Source: Sycon ciliatum
Lineage: Eukaryota > Porifera > Calcarea > Leucosolenida > Sycettidae
Length of the DNA stretch: 64,000 nucleotides
Direction: 5' to 3'
Assembly (NCBI RefSeq): GCF_964019385.1
Contig: NC_088644.1
Location: 21,109,746 to 21,173,745 of the forward strand
The translations under genes were made by a program, and so were the position numbers. The notes under the pieces are model-generated. The model saw only the letters and a list, made by a program, of their open reading frames with translations. It searched no databases and had not been told where the DNA came from. Shown piece by piece: positions 1 through 11,489 of this stretch; positions within the stretch are counted from its first letter, which is position 1, and the number at the start of each line of letters is the position of its first letter.

Positions 1-66
1 CTAACACCTTTCTATTTACAGTACTTAACTTCAGTTTCTTTGGTTATATATAGTATGACTAGAATA

Positions 67-403
67 AAAGGAAAAGGACAAAATGTTACGAGTTATGACA
101 AACTGTCCACCAACGTAACCAGGTCTTATACAGTCAGCAAGTGCGACAAAATGGCACAAAACTGACAAGGAGTACTGAGTTGCGCTTTCCTTCCCCTCTT
201 GGACCTTTCCGAACCTGAGCCTTCCAAGTTGGAAGGTTGTTGGTTTGCGCCTTGGAGAAGAGTTGGAGCTAGGTGTCAGGTCGCCGAAAGTCTCAGTACT
301 CCTTGTCAGTTTTGTGCCATTTTGTCGCACTTGCTGACTGTATAAGACCTGGTTACGTTGGTGGACAGTTTGTCATAACTCGTAACATTTTGTCCTTTTC
401 CTT
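67..403. repeat. Foldback element with two near-identical 112-bp inverted arms
   Basis: Positions 67-179 and 292-403 are inverted copies of each other with almost no differences, separated by a loop of about 112 bases. The arms contain no convincing gene; the short minus-strand reading frame over them is a by-product. The near identity of the arms suggests recent formation or ongoing correction. It resembles a foldback transposon or long-arm MITE. No clear target duplication was found next to the arms. Confidence 0.85.
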
Positions 404-2060
404 TCTTCATCCTAACTATATTGGCTCACCATCCGAGTTCAAACTAGAATAAAAAATAAAAATTCGAAATTTCAATTTGTACAACTCCAGATCAAACAGA
501 ATATCGCATTGTCTCCTTTCACATACATGTACATTCCTATGTGCAGAAAGCAAACAAACCAATTCAGCCCGCCATGCTACATGCGCCAAGGTAGGTGAAG
601 CTCACATTGTAACAGTACCAAAGCCAGCATTACAAGGACATTGCATTCGTCAACCTTATAACGAACAATAGCAAGAAATCGTAAGCATCCCCCCATCCCC
701 ACTCCATGGAACAGGGCACAGGGCGGACAACCGCACAAGGTCAAATATGCACTCACGGTACAACTGCGACGACTCTCCTGGCACAGTTGTGACACAGTGC
801 CCCACTTGTTTCAGGGTTGATGTCGGTCACAAGTGCCTTCTCACGCCACAGAACTGTCCCAGCTGGAATGGCAGCAGTTGCCTGTGCATACGGGTAACAG
901 CAAGAAACATCAGAAGAGTAGAAAATGGATTACATTCTGCAATTTCACCACGATAGAGACGCAATGGCTCATCTGTCAGGAAATAAACTGGATGTAGCAG
1001 AAGCACACAACATGAACATGACTTGACTCTAACAGATACTCTGATATATTGGACGTTTCGACAATGAATGTCTTCTTCAGAAAAGATATTGAGAGACTAG
1101 GCCGGGAGGAGGGTTACATTGGTAATTAGTCTGCAGGTCAGGCCTGTGTTAGAGTCTTGTTGACATCTCACGGAATTTTATCTGTTTGTACGAGCCATGG
1201 CTGTTTGATTTGCATGGAACTTCAGAAGTCACAACGGAGAGCATCCTACAGGAGGCCAGTAATCAATTTCTGCCAACATGTTGTTGAAAGCCTGCATACA
1301 ACAGTAAATGCCGTTCTACATGGTGTGCACTGACCTGAATGTACCTGCCTCTAGATTGCTCTTGGCAAACAGTCAGATCCTTGAAGACTTTCTGATCCAC
1401 CACTTCCACATCTTCCTTCATAGCAGTATCGTCACATCTTCACTTCATAACACGACAAAACACACAGAAAAATGTGGGATTGAATACATTGTACAGTACT
1501 AGCATAGGTGTAATCCTGATAATTCGAACCCCAAATTACCAGGAAAACGCCTCAGTATCAGGACATGATACTTATCGAAAGCGCAATATGTACGTCACAA
1601 AGCTCGCATTGTCATACGGAGTTTTGATACGAACTATAGACACAGATTCCAGGGACTCTGAACTGGTCAGTACAGAAGCGCATTGAACTGACTTGCATAC
1701 TGTAAAGTGGACTTTGAATCATCAGCATGAATCCCACACATTTTCTATGTAAGCGATTTTGTGGCACTTCCAATGAGGCGTACTTGCCCAGCTCGAGGTT
1801 CGGAATATCAAACTGGATTCCATGTCGTGTATATTGTAGTCAACCAAAACAGGCTGCCATACATGTGCTCCTGCATGTAACCCGATCAGTTCTACTCACC
1901 GCATACGATCCACTATAGCTGGTAAGCGTGCCAATATAGTGTGCAGATCAACACATCTTCCATCGCTATGTGTGCTACCAACTGCTACACCTGTACTCGG
2001 CGATGATCTCTCCTGAATTTTAAGATAGGACTGCCGTAGTTCATCTGCAGCAATGCATTA
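404..2060. other. Spacer with no recognised gene
   Basis: Only short, low-quality reading frames occur here. They have no splice-site pattern, no recognisable domain and no repeated structure that I could see. Confidence 0.5.
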
Positions 2061-2075
2061 CAGTAACAGGAAGAG

Positions 2076-2076
<1 letters not shown>

Positions 2077-2133
<57 letters not shown>

Positions 2134-2157
2134 CATGCATACACGCACGCGTGCGCG

Positions 2158-2218
<61 letters not shown>
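2077..2218. repeat. (AC)n microsatellite, interrupted
   Basis: Two long AC runs flank a short mixed purine-pyrimidine stretch (about 2131-2162). The Cys-Val and Thr-His frames read through it are artefacts. Alternating purine-pyrimidine runs of this length can adopt Z-DNA. Confidence 0.95.
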
Positions 2219-2219
<1 letters not shown>

Positions 2220-2261
2220 CGTCATGCCCTGTGAAAACGGCCACGCACTGAGCTACCAGTA

Positions 2262-3138
2262 CCGTAAAGTACCGCCAGAGCGCCCCACCATCTCATCCTT
2301 TCGTGGTCGTATTGTGGAGGTGGTCTGCTGTCTGTAGGTCATACGACATGAACCTTGTACACATATTGCACGTTTTGCGGTCAATCCGTACCTTCAAGCG
2401 GACACGTGCTCCACACAAAAACCTGCCAAGTGTGACCTTAGTACACTAAGATTCTCACATCGTACACACTTCGTTGCACTCTGCCATACGATTTTCCTTT
2501 CTCTGGCTGTAAGGCCATCATTTTTTATATCTATGTTTCGCGTCGTCCGCACGCATATGTTTTGATTTTTTTCGGAAAAAAATAAAAAATCGAACATGCA
2601 CATGCACAGTGTACGATCGTGCGAGTCATCAGTGTGGACTGTACTGGTTGCATACGGCGAAGCTGGGATGCAGAAATGGCCTTGAGCCAGTTGAGGCCAG
2701 CGCCGGTAAATCGTTTGTTCGACATCTGCTAGCAATATTCTATGAGCTTACACCAGACCGCATCGATCGCCTCAAGCTAAGAGGATGCGTCGTTCCCGGC
2801 TCCTTGCACCGCTGCTGAAGGCTGAGTACAATAATTTAGCGAAGCAAGGGCACCAACGGTTGCCTCCTCTGTCCAAAGTGATGCTGATAACCCAGATTTT
2901 GTGCTTCGATGGACGATTTTTCTTTCGCATGTACACCATGCACGGGCTATTGTGCTATGTACAGTGCTATACACCTCTGATGAGCCTTTTTTATTATTTT
3001 GAAACTTTTTATTTTTTTCCACCTCTCGCATATGATTCTGGAAGTTGAACTGACGCGAAACATAGATATAAAAAATGATGGCCTAAAATGAAGGTGGGGC
3101 GCTCTCGCGAGACGGGGCGCTCTGGCGGTACTTTACGG
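2262..3138. mobile_element. Non-autonomous DNA transposon with TA target duplication
   Basis: The ends are inverted repeats of at least 28 bases beginning CCGTAAAGTACCGCCAGAG, and both are bordered by TA (2260-2261 and 3139-3140). A second internal inverted pair lies at about 2514-2545 and 3053-3087. The TA duplication fits the Tc1/mariner/pogo group. Internal frames match no transposase that I recognise, so the element is probably mobilised in trans. Confidence 0.8.
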
Positions 3139-3263
3139 TATATCAGAAGCTAAAACTCCCTGATATTCTTTGAGTTCCATAAGAACCGTGTTTAGTCCTG
3201 TGACGGCTCTGACACATTCGTAGTTGAGTAAACACGGCATACGCCAAACCGCAGGGTTTTAGC

Positions 3264-4046
3264 TAGTGTTGAAACGATCTCACCGGGAACTCGTTAGCTC
3301 GCTCGCCAGAAACTCGGCTCGTTAGTGCGGCCAGCTCGTTTGCGCTAAAGAACACCGTACACCGTTCTCCGTACACATGGCAGTACATGTCGACCGGGGA
3401 GTCGTAGAATATGTTACAACTCCCTGGTCGATCGAGAGTCCAGTCCCGCGCGAAGTGAAAATCACTCGGTTACAGTGACTGTATACCTGCACGACAATGA
3501 GTTGTTTCAGTTGTCGTTGCAGCTTTTCTCTTTTTATTTATTTCACCTTCCCGTGGCCAGAGAATATAGGCCAATATGGAGGGAGGGGGGCGGTAGCCAG
3601 CCATGGCAGTAAACAAAAACAAAGCAAAGCTTTGGTGGACTCCACTGATGTCTTGTTTCGCATCTGCTGACCTGTCGCAGGACATGCTTCTATCAACTCT
3701 CCATTCGATTGAAAGTTACGCTCCGTCGTTTGGAAGTTTTCTCCCGCGATGCAGCGAAGAACAGGGCTACTTGCAATCTTTGAAAACGGTCTATTCTTCC
3801 AAAGGCTGCTCAACAACAGCGCTGAAAAGACATCTCGACACCAAACAGCAGTCCAAAGTTAAGCAGCAGCAACCCCAAATACCGGCGGTGATAATTTGAA
3901 CCAGCTGAAAAATATCGAACTTAGAAAAAATTTAAAAAAATGTAATCATATTTGCCACATCAATGAAACTCGTTAGCTCGCTCGATAGCTTGCTCGTTAG
4001 TGGAACAGATCGCTCGTTTGTTATAGATACACTCGTTTCAACACTA
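3264..4046 (+). mobile_element. hAT-type element with 8-bp target duplication and a decayed BED-finger fragment
   Basis: The terminal inverted repeat begins TAGTGTTGAAACGA and is mirrored at the right end. Both sides carry the identical 8-bp duplication GTTTTAGC (3256-3263 and 4047-4054), the length used by hAT transposases. Inside, around 3725-3840, short stretches in different frames resemble a BED zinc finger: a VWKF-like start, an ATCNL segment, then a GCSTTALKRHL segment with the usual histidine region. The frames do not join, so the transposase is broken and reduced to its N-terminal end. Classification as hAT rests on duplication length, terminal sequence and the BED remnant. Confidence 0.85.
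3725..3899 (+). pseudogene. Remnant of hAT transposase N-terminal BED zinc finger
   Basis: This lies inside the hAT-like element. The frame ending at 3899 contains a KGCSTTALKRHLDTK segment, typical of the second half of a BED finger where small residues precede the zinc-binding histidines. The first half, with VWKF and ATCNL-like segments, is in another frame. No RNase H-fold catalytic region or dimerisation domain follows, so this is a frameshifted fragment. Confidence 0.55.
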
Positions 4047-4267
4047 GTTTTAGCCAGGTCAAAATAGTAGGGGGACGGACGGGCATGGGAAACAGTCACC
4101 CCGTAACTCATTTTCTCCAATTTCCAAAATAGTCTTGCCATGCAAACTGAAACGTTCAGAGGCGAACCCCCGACTTCACCCAAGACAAGTAGGCTTTTAT
4201 GAGGCCTCTGTTACTGACTATCGACTGCATTTTCGTTAAATGGTATGAAAAAATCAACAAATGAGTA

Positions 4268-4282
4268 GGGGGGGGGGGGGGG
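4268..4282. repeat. Poly-G tract
   Basis: A run of about 15 G residues. It is a likely sequencing and assembly weak point. Confidence 0.9.
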
Positions 4283-4835
4283 AGGGCACTTTTTCACAGA
4301 AGGGCGCTCAATCAAAGCAGTACTTCTTGAAGTTCTTGTCCCAACATACTTCAGTATGGATCACTACACCCATGCATGCTCCAGACACTGTCCGTACTAA
4401 GCAAGAGTACTAGTATGTCTTATCAGAGAAAATACTAAGTGAGTTCCACTCTACACAAATAGGGAATAATGACCAGACGCAAAGTGTTTGGTTGCCATAC
4501 CTTTGCGCTGGTCACTAAGTTTCTCTGCAAACTTGAGGTGATCCAGAGCTGCATCCAAGCCTGGGCAGACGAAATGCAAAGCCAGCACACACACACATGA
4601 CACCAGTACAACATGCAGTAGCTAGCACTGGAGTGTTCGCAGCATCAAAGTACAATCCGTGACAGCTCTTTACGATGTGAGTGGCATACGATGTGAGTGG
4701 CATTGTACAGAACCGGCAGTATCATCTGGCCTAGAATCTACGAAACAGCAATGCATGCACGACCATACTCACTGACAGCCTCTACTGACATGTTCATGAG
4801 ATTCTGGAACTAAAACAGTCGTAGAAATACACATA

Positions 4836-5030
4836 CCTTATTTTCCGGAGTATAAGCCACACTGGAGTATAAGCCGTACCCCCCCCCCCCCCCCCCCCCT
4901 TTGCCACGAAATACAGACATTTACCCTATTTATCACCGTTAGTTTGATCATCGGAGTATAAGCTGCACCTCCTTCGTTGGAGTGAATTTTGAGTGTTCAA
5001 AGTGCTCTGCTTGTACTCTGGAAAATACGG
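4836..5030. mobile_element. Short MITE, TA-flanked
   Basis: The inverted ends begin CCTTATTTTCCGGAGTATAAG on the left and match a slightly diverged inverted copy ending at 5030. TA is present on both sides (4834-4835 and 5031-5032). A poly-C run of about 21 bases at 4879-4899 and two further copies of the GGAGTATAAGC motif lie inside. The length of about 195 bp and lack of coding capacity fit a MITE of the Tc1/mariner/pogo type. Confidence 0.75.
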
Positions 5031-5540
5031 TACATTTACTCCTCTACCCTCTCCCAAACCTTTCTAAACTGTTGCCGGTTCCAAGTGCATCGTGGATACC
5101 AATGAGCTGCTTGCATATCGTCTGCATTACAACCGACATAATATTCAAGAGCTCAAGGCTAACCAATGCTGCTTTCTGCACATCGACTTTCACCCTATCA
5201 AAATGTGATTGCTCAGCTGTACAATACTACTATCACAACTCGCCTGGGACCCATTTATATCCGGTGACTGGTATCTCACATTGCTGAGTCCAGGAGTCGT
5301 AAAACGGGCAAGAGAGTAAAACGTCAGTACATAAACAACGTACTGGAGATACCTCCAATAGCCATCTACTATAGAGTCACTGGCATACGGCTTACTGACT
5401 TACATTGTCTTGCTATCGATGCATGAGCAGCACTGTCGTTCAACTTGAGGCACACCATGGCCAAGCGATGGAACAGCTTGTAGAGAAGATTCTTTGGTGC
5501 AATCGGCAGACAGAGCTGCAGGTCAGATAGGCATTCCTGA

Positions 5541-5566
5541 CACACACACACACACACACACACACA
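5541..5566. repeat. (AC)n microsatellite
   Basis: A short AC run. Confidence 0.9.
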
Positions 5567-5635
5567 ATCAAGAAAAAAACTTGTTAATACACACCATGCG
5601 AGTCAATGACAAGTGGCTCACATTCCTCACAACGA

Positions 5636-5732
5636 TTACGACGACGACAACAAGAGCAAGAACCACAACAGCAGAAACAGCAGCAGCAACAGCAACAACA
5701 GCGACGACAACGACGACAACGACGACAACGGC

Positions 5733-5791
<59 letters not shown>

Positions 5792-5837
5792 ATATCTCTT
5801 ATTGGCGATGGTGCCATCGTGAGAATAAAGAATTCAA

Positions 5838-5928
<91 letters not shown>

Positions 5929-5990
5929 AACAACAACAATAACAACAACGCCGTGAGAATAAAGACTTCAAACAAACAAACAACAGCAAC
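5636..5990. repeat. Trinucleotide array: CAG/CGA mix passing into long pure (CAA)n
   Basis: Mixed CAG, CAA and CGA triplets run from about 5636, then two long pure CAA tracts (about 5732-5790 and 5839-5950) are separated by a short unique piece. All frames stay open, giving poly-Thr, poly-Asn and poly-Gln strings. No flanking splice sites, conserved start or domain support translation, so I treat the long frame here as a repeat artefact. Confidence 0.9.
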
Positions 5991-6218
5991 AACAACGATA
6001 TCAAAAAGAGATGGAAAAGACGCAGCAATACGCATACCTTGTACATGGCTAGCTGGAAAAGTACAGCAGAGCGATTCGACAAGCACAATGCCAGGAGATC
6101 GGCCGCCAGAGCAGTTGCCTTGCTCCTATCAATGTCTGACGGTAGGCTGGTGTGCTTGTGCTGGCGGTTCTGCAGATCAGCATCGCTCGTGCGAGCATGC
6201 CGAATAGCCTGCAGGGAT

Positions 6219-6450
6219 AAAACGTAACACAGGTCAACGTAACACAGGTCAACGTAACACAGGTCAACGTAACACAGGTCAACGTAACACAGGTCAACGT
6301 AACACAGGTCAACGTAACACAGGTCAACGTAACACAGGTCAACGTAACCCAGGTCAACGTAACACAGGTCAACGTAACACAGGTCAACGTAACACAGGTC
6401 AACGTAACACAGGTCAACGTAACACAGGTCAACGTAACACAGGTCAACGA
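6219..6450. repeat. 15-bp minisatellite, about 15 copies, each with an AGGTCA half-site
   Basis: The unit GTAACACAGGTCAAC is repeated about 15 times with very few changes (one unit has CCC for CAC). Every unit contains AGGTCA, the consensus half-site of nuclear receptors, in direct orientation with a 9-base gap. Any regulatory meaning is inference; the near-perfect homogeneity is directly visible. Confidence 0.95.
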
Positions 6451-7074
6451 AATAAAACTGTTACCATAGTGACACACATAAAGCCCATGCGCTTAAGCGC
6501 TTATGAGTAAGTTTTGCGTTATTTGCTATTTTTTGCGGTACATTTTGTCTCACACATAGGCGCATCCGCCTGAGTTGCTAGTGTACCGGCCGGCACCTTG
6601 CATAATTATGCACATAGTGCAGTACCGCAATGCAGATTGAACTATGTGAACATGGTGTTTTTGTGGTGTGTGTGTGTCGCGGGATGGACTGCATTTAGGT
6701 TCACTTATAAGCCCATGCGCTTATTTGTGAGGATGCGCGTATGCCCGGGTATAGGCACGTGTGCTTATACGCGCGTCACTACGGTAGTGCAGACAATCCA
6801 ACTGACTCAATATGGATGTTCACTGAATTCATATACATGAACCGGCATGTCGCGAATTAAAGCTGCTCTTGAATAGAAGCCAGTCACATATGTAGCCGAA
6901 ATCAGCGATCGTGACCATGCACAGCAACCGTATTTGCGTATATGGCGGGGGGGGTATATGGCGGGCTCCAAACAAGCTCATAAAGTGTGAGTCATTTGTT
7001 CAGTACATGCACCGATATCCCTTCAGACTGACGTACGCTTGTCGGTGTAACCTACAACTACTCTACACCACAGG

Positions 7075-7113
7075 TACAGTGAGTACAGTGAGTACAGTGA
7101 GTACAGTGAGTGA
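7075..7113. repeat. TACAGTGAG direct repeat at the 5' edge of a retroelement fragment
   Basis: About four copies of the 9-bp unit TACAGTGAG immediately precede the coding fragment. The same unit recurs at 8536-8567 beyond its 3' end and forms the tip of the adjacent palindromic MITE, so the retroelement probably inserted within this repeat or MITE end. Confidence 0.8.
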
Positions 7114-8395
7114 GCAATTTGTCCAGTCCAAGGTCGCCACCTGGTGTGAGGAAGTTGCGCAGCTCACGACCATCGCTGCATCGCAGCCACAGGCCGCCTA
7201 CTCCGCCTTCACACAGGGCCTGCAAAACAAGTGGTCCTTCCTCTGCCGGACCTCCTCCATCCCGCCATCCCTGCTTGAACCGCTGGAACACGCAATCAGC
7301 GGTCGGCTCATCCCGGCCATCACGGGTCAGGCTCCACCTGGGACAACTGTTCGCTCCCTACTCTCTCTGCCTTGCCGGCTTGGGGGACTGGGTATGGCAG
7401 ACCCTTGTTCAGTGGCTGAACAGTACACCTCATCCCGAAGGATCACGGCTAGCCTCGTGTCTCGCCTGCTGGAGCAGGAGTCGTCTCTTGGCGACTCTCT
7501 GACTCAGCTCCGGACGGTCAAGGCGACGGTTCGGGCCGAGAAGCGGAGCGCGTTCAAGTCTATGGCTGACGCTCTTCGCTCGGATCACCGGGAGCTGGCC
7601 CCTGTTTTCGACCTGGCCTCAGAAAAGGGTGCATCCAGCTGGCTGACCTGCCGCCCCCTCAGCCGCCATGGTTTCACACTCAGCAAGGGAGATTTCCGGG
7701 ATGGCCTGTGCCTCCGGTACGGCTGGACACCTCCTCGGCTCCCAAGCCTCTGCGTGTGCAGTAAGCCGCTGAATGTGAGTCACGCCCTGTCGTGCCCGTT
7801 TGGTGGCTTCCCGACGCTGCGACACAACGAGGTGAGGGACATCACCGCCAGAGCTCTGAGGCAGGTCGCTCACAACGTGACAGTGGAACCCCACCTCCAG
7901 CCCGTCACCGGAGAGGCCTTCCGCCATCGCACAGCTGTCACGGAGGAGCAAGCTCGGCTGGACGTTGCGGCTAGTGGTGTGTGGGGTGGCCGATTCTAGC
8001 GCATCTTTATTGATGTACGGGTGTTCAACCCTTTTGCCACTTCGAATCGTGCCACCTCCCTCGCTGCTAGCTACAGACGCCATGAACAGGAAAAGCGCCG
8101 GAAGTACGAGGAGCGAGTACGTGAAGTTGAGCATGCCTCCTTCGTGCCCGTTGTGCTCTCTGCCTCTGGTGGCTATGGCAAGCATGCCAATGCTCTTTTC
8201 ACGCGGATCGCCTCTCTCCTGGCTGAGAAGAGTAAGGAGCCATACGGGAAGGGTATCTCCTTGCTGCGCTGCCGCCTTGGGTTTGCCCTGGTGCGTTGTG
8301 GTGCTATGTGCCTGCGTGGCTCAAGGAGCATGTTTGCTCCTGCCATGCCTGAGTCCCCTGCTGTGCTAGTGGTAGCGGAGGCACGCATCCAGTGA
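7107..8395 (+). pseudogene. 5'-truncated non-LTR retrotransposon ORF, C-terminal part with zinc knuckle and endonuclease-like region
   Basis: One reading frame runs from about 7107 to 8395, broken only by a TAG at 7997-7999. The N-terminal stretch (AYSAFTQGLQNKWSF, LPCRLGGLGMADP) resembles the region after the reverse-transcriptase core in non-LTR elements of aquatic invertebrates. Next comes a CxC...H...C zinc knuckle near 7750-7800, then RHNEVRDI, ARLDVAAS and FIDVRVFNP segments. These fit a restriction-like endonuclease region as in R2/NeSL-type elements, but the endonuclease type is my inference. The polymerase core is missing, as expected for 5' truncation during target-primed integration. 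A short A-rich stretch precedes the TACAGTGAG repeat on the 3' side. The GAG-to-TAG change in a conserved position marks this copy as dead. Confidence 0.8.
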
Positions 8396-8556
8396 ACCTG
8401 CACAGTGCAGTGATCCTACTGAGTGACAGACTCTGTAAATACTGTATCTGATGATTCGTTTTATGTGTTGATTCTTCACAAAATGTGTTATTTTGCCCGT
8501 ACAAGAGGCTCAGTGAAAAAACTCAAAAAAAGAGTGTACAGTGAGTGTACAGTGAG

Positions 8557-8824
8557 TACAGTGAGTGCGTTCGATTACACCCGCGAATCGATTCATGAAT
8601 CGATTCGCGCTATTCACGTCGCCCCATGTGAATTGGGTGAATGAATTCCGAATCGATTCCAGAGCTCATGATGTGAAAACGAACGACTTGAATGCATGCG
8701 AATAGATACATGAATCGATTCAACTGCATAATCGAACGCACTCACTATCCATTCACCCTATTCACATGGGGTGATGTGAATAGCGCGAATCGATTCGTGC
8801 GCATAATCGAACGCACTCACTGTA
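8557..8824. mobile_element. Palindromic MITE with arms of about 80 bp
   Basis: The ends begin TACAGTGAGTGCGTTCGATTA and form an inverted pair extending about 80 bases, with several internal copies of GAATCGATTC. A further terminal-like motif in the middle (about 8730-8748) suggests a nested or partly duplicated copy. The 268-bp length and lack of coding capacity fit a MITE. It abuts the retroelement 3' end and the 10/13-bp array. Confidence 0.8.
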
Positions 8825-8849
8825 GCACATGCATGTCTGCACTAGAACT

Positions 8850-9230
8850 ACATTGCAGTACATTGCAGTACATTGCAGTACATTGCAGTACATTGCAGTA
8901 CATTGCAGTACATTGCAGTACGTCATTGCAGTACATTGCAGTACGTCATTGCAGTACATTGCAGTACGTCATTGCAGTACATTGCAGTACGTCATTGCAG
9001 TACATTGCAGTACGTCATTGCAGTACGTCATTGCAGTACATTGCAGTACATTGCAGTACATTGCAGTACGTCATTGCAGTACGTCATTGCAGTACGTCAT
9101 TGCAGTACGTCATTGCAGTACGTCATTGCAGTACGTCATTGCAGTACGTCATTGCAGTACATTGCAGTACATTGCAGTACATTGCAGTGCATTGCAGTAC
9201 ATTGCAGTACATTGCAGTACATTGCAGTGC
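8850..9230. repeat. Mixed 10-bp/13-bp minisatellite
   Basis: The array is built from two related units, ACATTGCAGT (10 bp) and ACGTCATTGCAGT (13 bp), in an irregular order. The 10-bp form dominates both edges and the 13-bp form the middle. Long open frames across it are artefacts. Confidence 0.95.
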
Positions 9231-9239
9231 AATGTCACA

Positions 9240-10207
9240 CACACACTACGGCTATATGTAGTAGTTCTACACACACAGCAATGGCGTGTGTCTAAAAGAA
9301 GAATGGTACCTGTACCGAGCAGCATGTATACAATCGTTGCCATGTGCCTCGGCTTCTACAGAAATAAGCATGGCAGGCTATAAACGTGACATTACAGTAT
9401 ATCGCATTCTTGATATTCCGCACTATATCATGACATGTACTAATGATGTAGGCAATAATTCTTATAGCTCTATGATTTCCAAACAAGCTTTTCAAGAAAT
9501 TGAATTTCAATTTTAAAGTTGACTTTCATCAATATTCGCAATAGGCACACTCAAAGTACTGATCAGTATTATTCGAACATGTTGGTGCTATTTTGATCTA
9601 CATCCTCACGGGAATCATAAATCATCCTCATTTCTTCTTTACATTCCACTGAACAGATCTGTCCTTTGAAAAGCTCCTTTTTCAAAACATTTCAAAGTAA
9701 AAAATAATAATACTCATTACTGTAATCAAAATTCGTGCATCTCTTACAACATTGTACTGGAGAACAGCTTCCCTGTCTTTCTTAGCTAAGAAAGCCTTGT
9801 CCCCAATGTCCTTATGACGCAGGCAAACTTCTCTTTGCTTGCTGGAGCCCATCCTTGCAGCTTACAAAAAAAACACTGAGGTGAATCGCCATTCGAATCA
9901 TTCGCGCGTATACTGCGCGTGTCGCTTTCTTGATTAATTTTGTTACAGAATCTTGAAACGCACGTGTACGTGGCACGCGTGCGCGTGCAAGCTTGATCCA
10001 ACACTGCAACAGGCCAAGCGCACGTGCACGGCACAAGGCTGCATGCTACTCGTGGCAACAAGACGTCTCCATAACAATCGACTTGACGCCTTTTCTAAAC
10101 AACAACATGCAGTATTGCTAGCATGCTGTGAATGGTGAATATTGAAGGGTCACAACGATTCTGTCACTGACACTGTGTCAGTGTCAGCGAATTATTTGAA
10201 TGATTTT
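9240..10207. other. Spacer with no recognised gene
   Basis: Only short shadow frames occur. Around 9960-10035 there are several GCACGTG and GTGCACG palindromes, without further organisation that I could identify. Confidence 0.5.
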
Positions 10208-10357
10208 TCATTCAGAGATTGTGGAAAAGAAACTGGATACCGGTAACTCGATATCGCTACTCTTGATCCCAGCGCTCCGGCTCATTCAGAGATTGTGGAA
10301 AAGAAACTGGATACCGGTAACTCGATATCGCTACTCTTGATCCCAGCGCTCCGGCTC
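10208..10357. repeat. Tandem duplication of a 74-bp unit
   Basis: Two practically identical copies start near 10209 and 10283, covering the stretch from CATTCAGAGATTGTGG to CAGCGCTCCGGCT. The identity implies a recent duplication. Confidence 0.9.
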
Positions 10358-11445
10358 GTGCCTCTGCGAGCCCGCAGCCTGCACAAGCCTGTGTTTTCAT
10401 ACTCCACAACTGTTACCTGCTGGTGTTTGCAGACGAGAGCGGCACTCACTGATTACTACCCAGAGTAGAGAGAGTTGTGTGACGAAGAGACAGACAAGCA
10501 GAATACAGTTTGGCAAAGAACGAGGAAGGCTGAAAGCTGCTCAATATAATTATTATGGCATTGCTCCATGTAGCGTATACACGTGTGTGATCGGGAGCAG
10601 AGAGATTCATTCTGGAGAACACAGGCTGATAGAGGGCTAGGGCACACACGGGGCGATTGTGGAGTGTGTCACGGTGCGCTACGTTGTGACAGAGACCAGG
10701 AGGGAGAGGACAGCTTAGCCAGCGGTCACTATGTCACATGGGTAAGATGAAGAAGAACATCACACGAAGACACGCTCCACACTTTGGTTGCTTGGTGCTG
10801 TAGTGGTTAGGACTGGGAGTCTCAATGAGATGCTGAAGACTGTACGAAATAGCACTCTCGCTGGAGCGCAATCATAATACACGCTCATTACTTCCTGACG
10901 ACTTCTCATCAGGGCAAAATTTGGAAAAATGGGCATTATCACATACAGCATGGGACGTTGGTGATCCGAATGGCTGTGCAGTACAGTAGCTGATGTGTGC
11001 TGCATGAATCTCCCCCCCCCCCCCCCCCCCCCTCTGTGGAACCCAGGGCAGCTAGGGGCGTAACCTGGACCAGGCGCGGCTCACCCCTGAAGTGGTTCCG
11101 GCCTGTCTAGATTCTGAGCGGCCCAGGCATACTAGGTATCGGGTACATCAGCGTACAGTAATGACAGAGACTTGAATTAGCCGGTTTCCCGCCATAGGAT
11201 GAACCATGCAGTGCACTTACTGCATTGCAAAGTACATGTGTCATCAACTCCAGGACCGTTTATAAGTTAGCCATCAGCTGTCCTGGCATACGTCATGTGA
11301 TTAGCATGTTTGAACATACCCAGATAAACCTACATGTATGTGTAAATAATCATGTTTTCACTCGAGCGAGAAGAAATATTTAAAATTGGTAAGAGAACAT
11401 CCCAGCACACTGATCACAGTTCAACCATCATAACCATTTTTAATA
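10358..11445. other. Spacer upstream of the IQCA1 gene
   Basis: No exon is supported. A poly-C run of about 21 bases lies at 11012-11032. An ATG followed shortly by a GGGTAAG donor-like site at about 10730-10743 could be a tiny first exon, but its phase does not fit the first recognised IQCA1 exon directly, so I do not call it. Confidence 0.4.
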
Positions 11446-11489
11446 GTGCTACTGCGATCTATACATTGTACATGTACATCCATGTTGGA

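Noticed and set aside
5494..6207. A 237-codon open frame with long Thr and Asn runs
   Set aside because: It is open only because CAA and CAG arrays lack stops in these frames. There are no splice sites, domains or a conserved start.
6049..6477. 142-codon minus-strand frame of LTCVT repeats
   Set aside because: The 15-bp period keeps every frame open. It is a minisatellite artefact, not a repeat protein.
8849..9230. CRISPR-like array
   Set aside because: The units are contiguous with no unique spacers, and the DNA is animal nuclear.
8692..9383. Several open frames of 140-190 codons with HCSTLQYIAV repeats
   Set aside because: They are translations of the 10/13-bp minisatellite in different frames.
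10729..10743. Tiny ATG exon before GGGTAAG as the IQCA1 start
   Set aside because: Its phase would not join exon 11881-11955 in the correct frame without another unseen exon.
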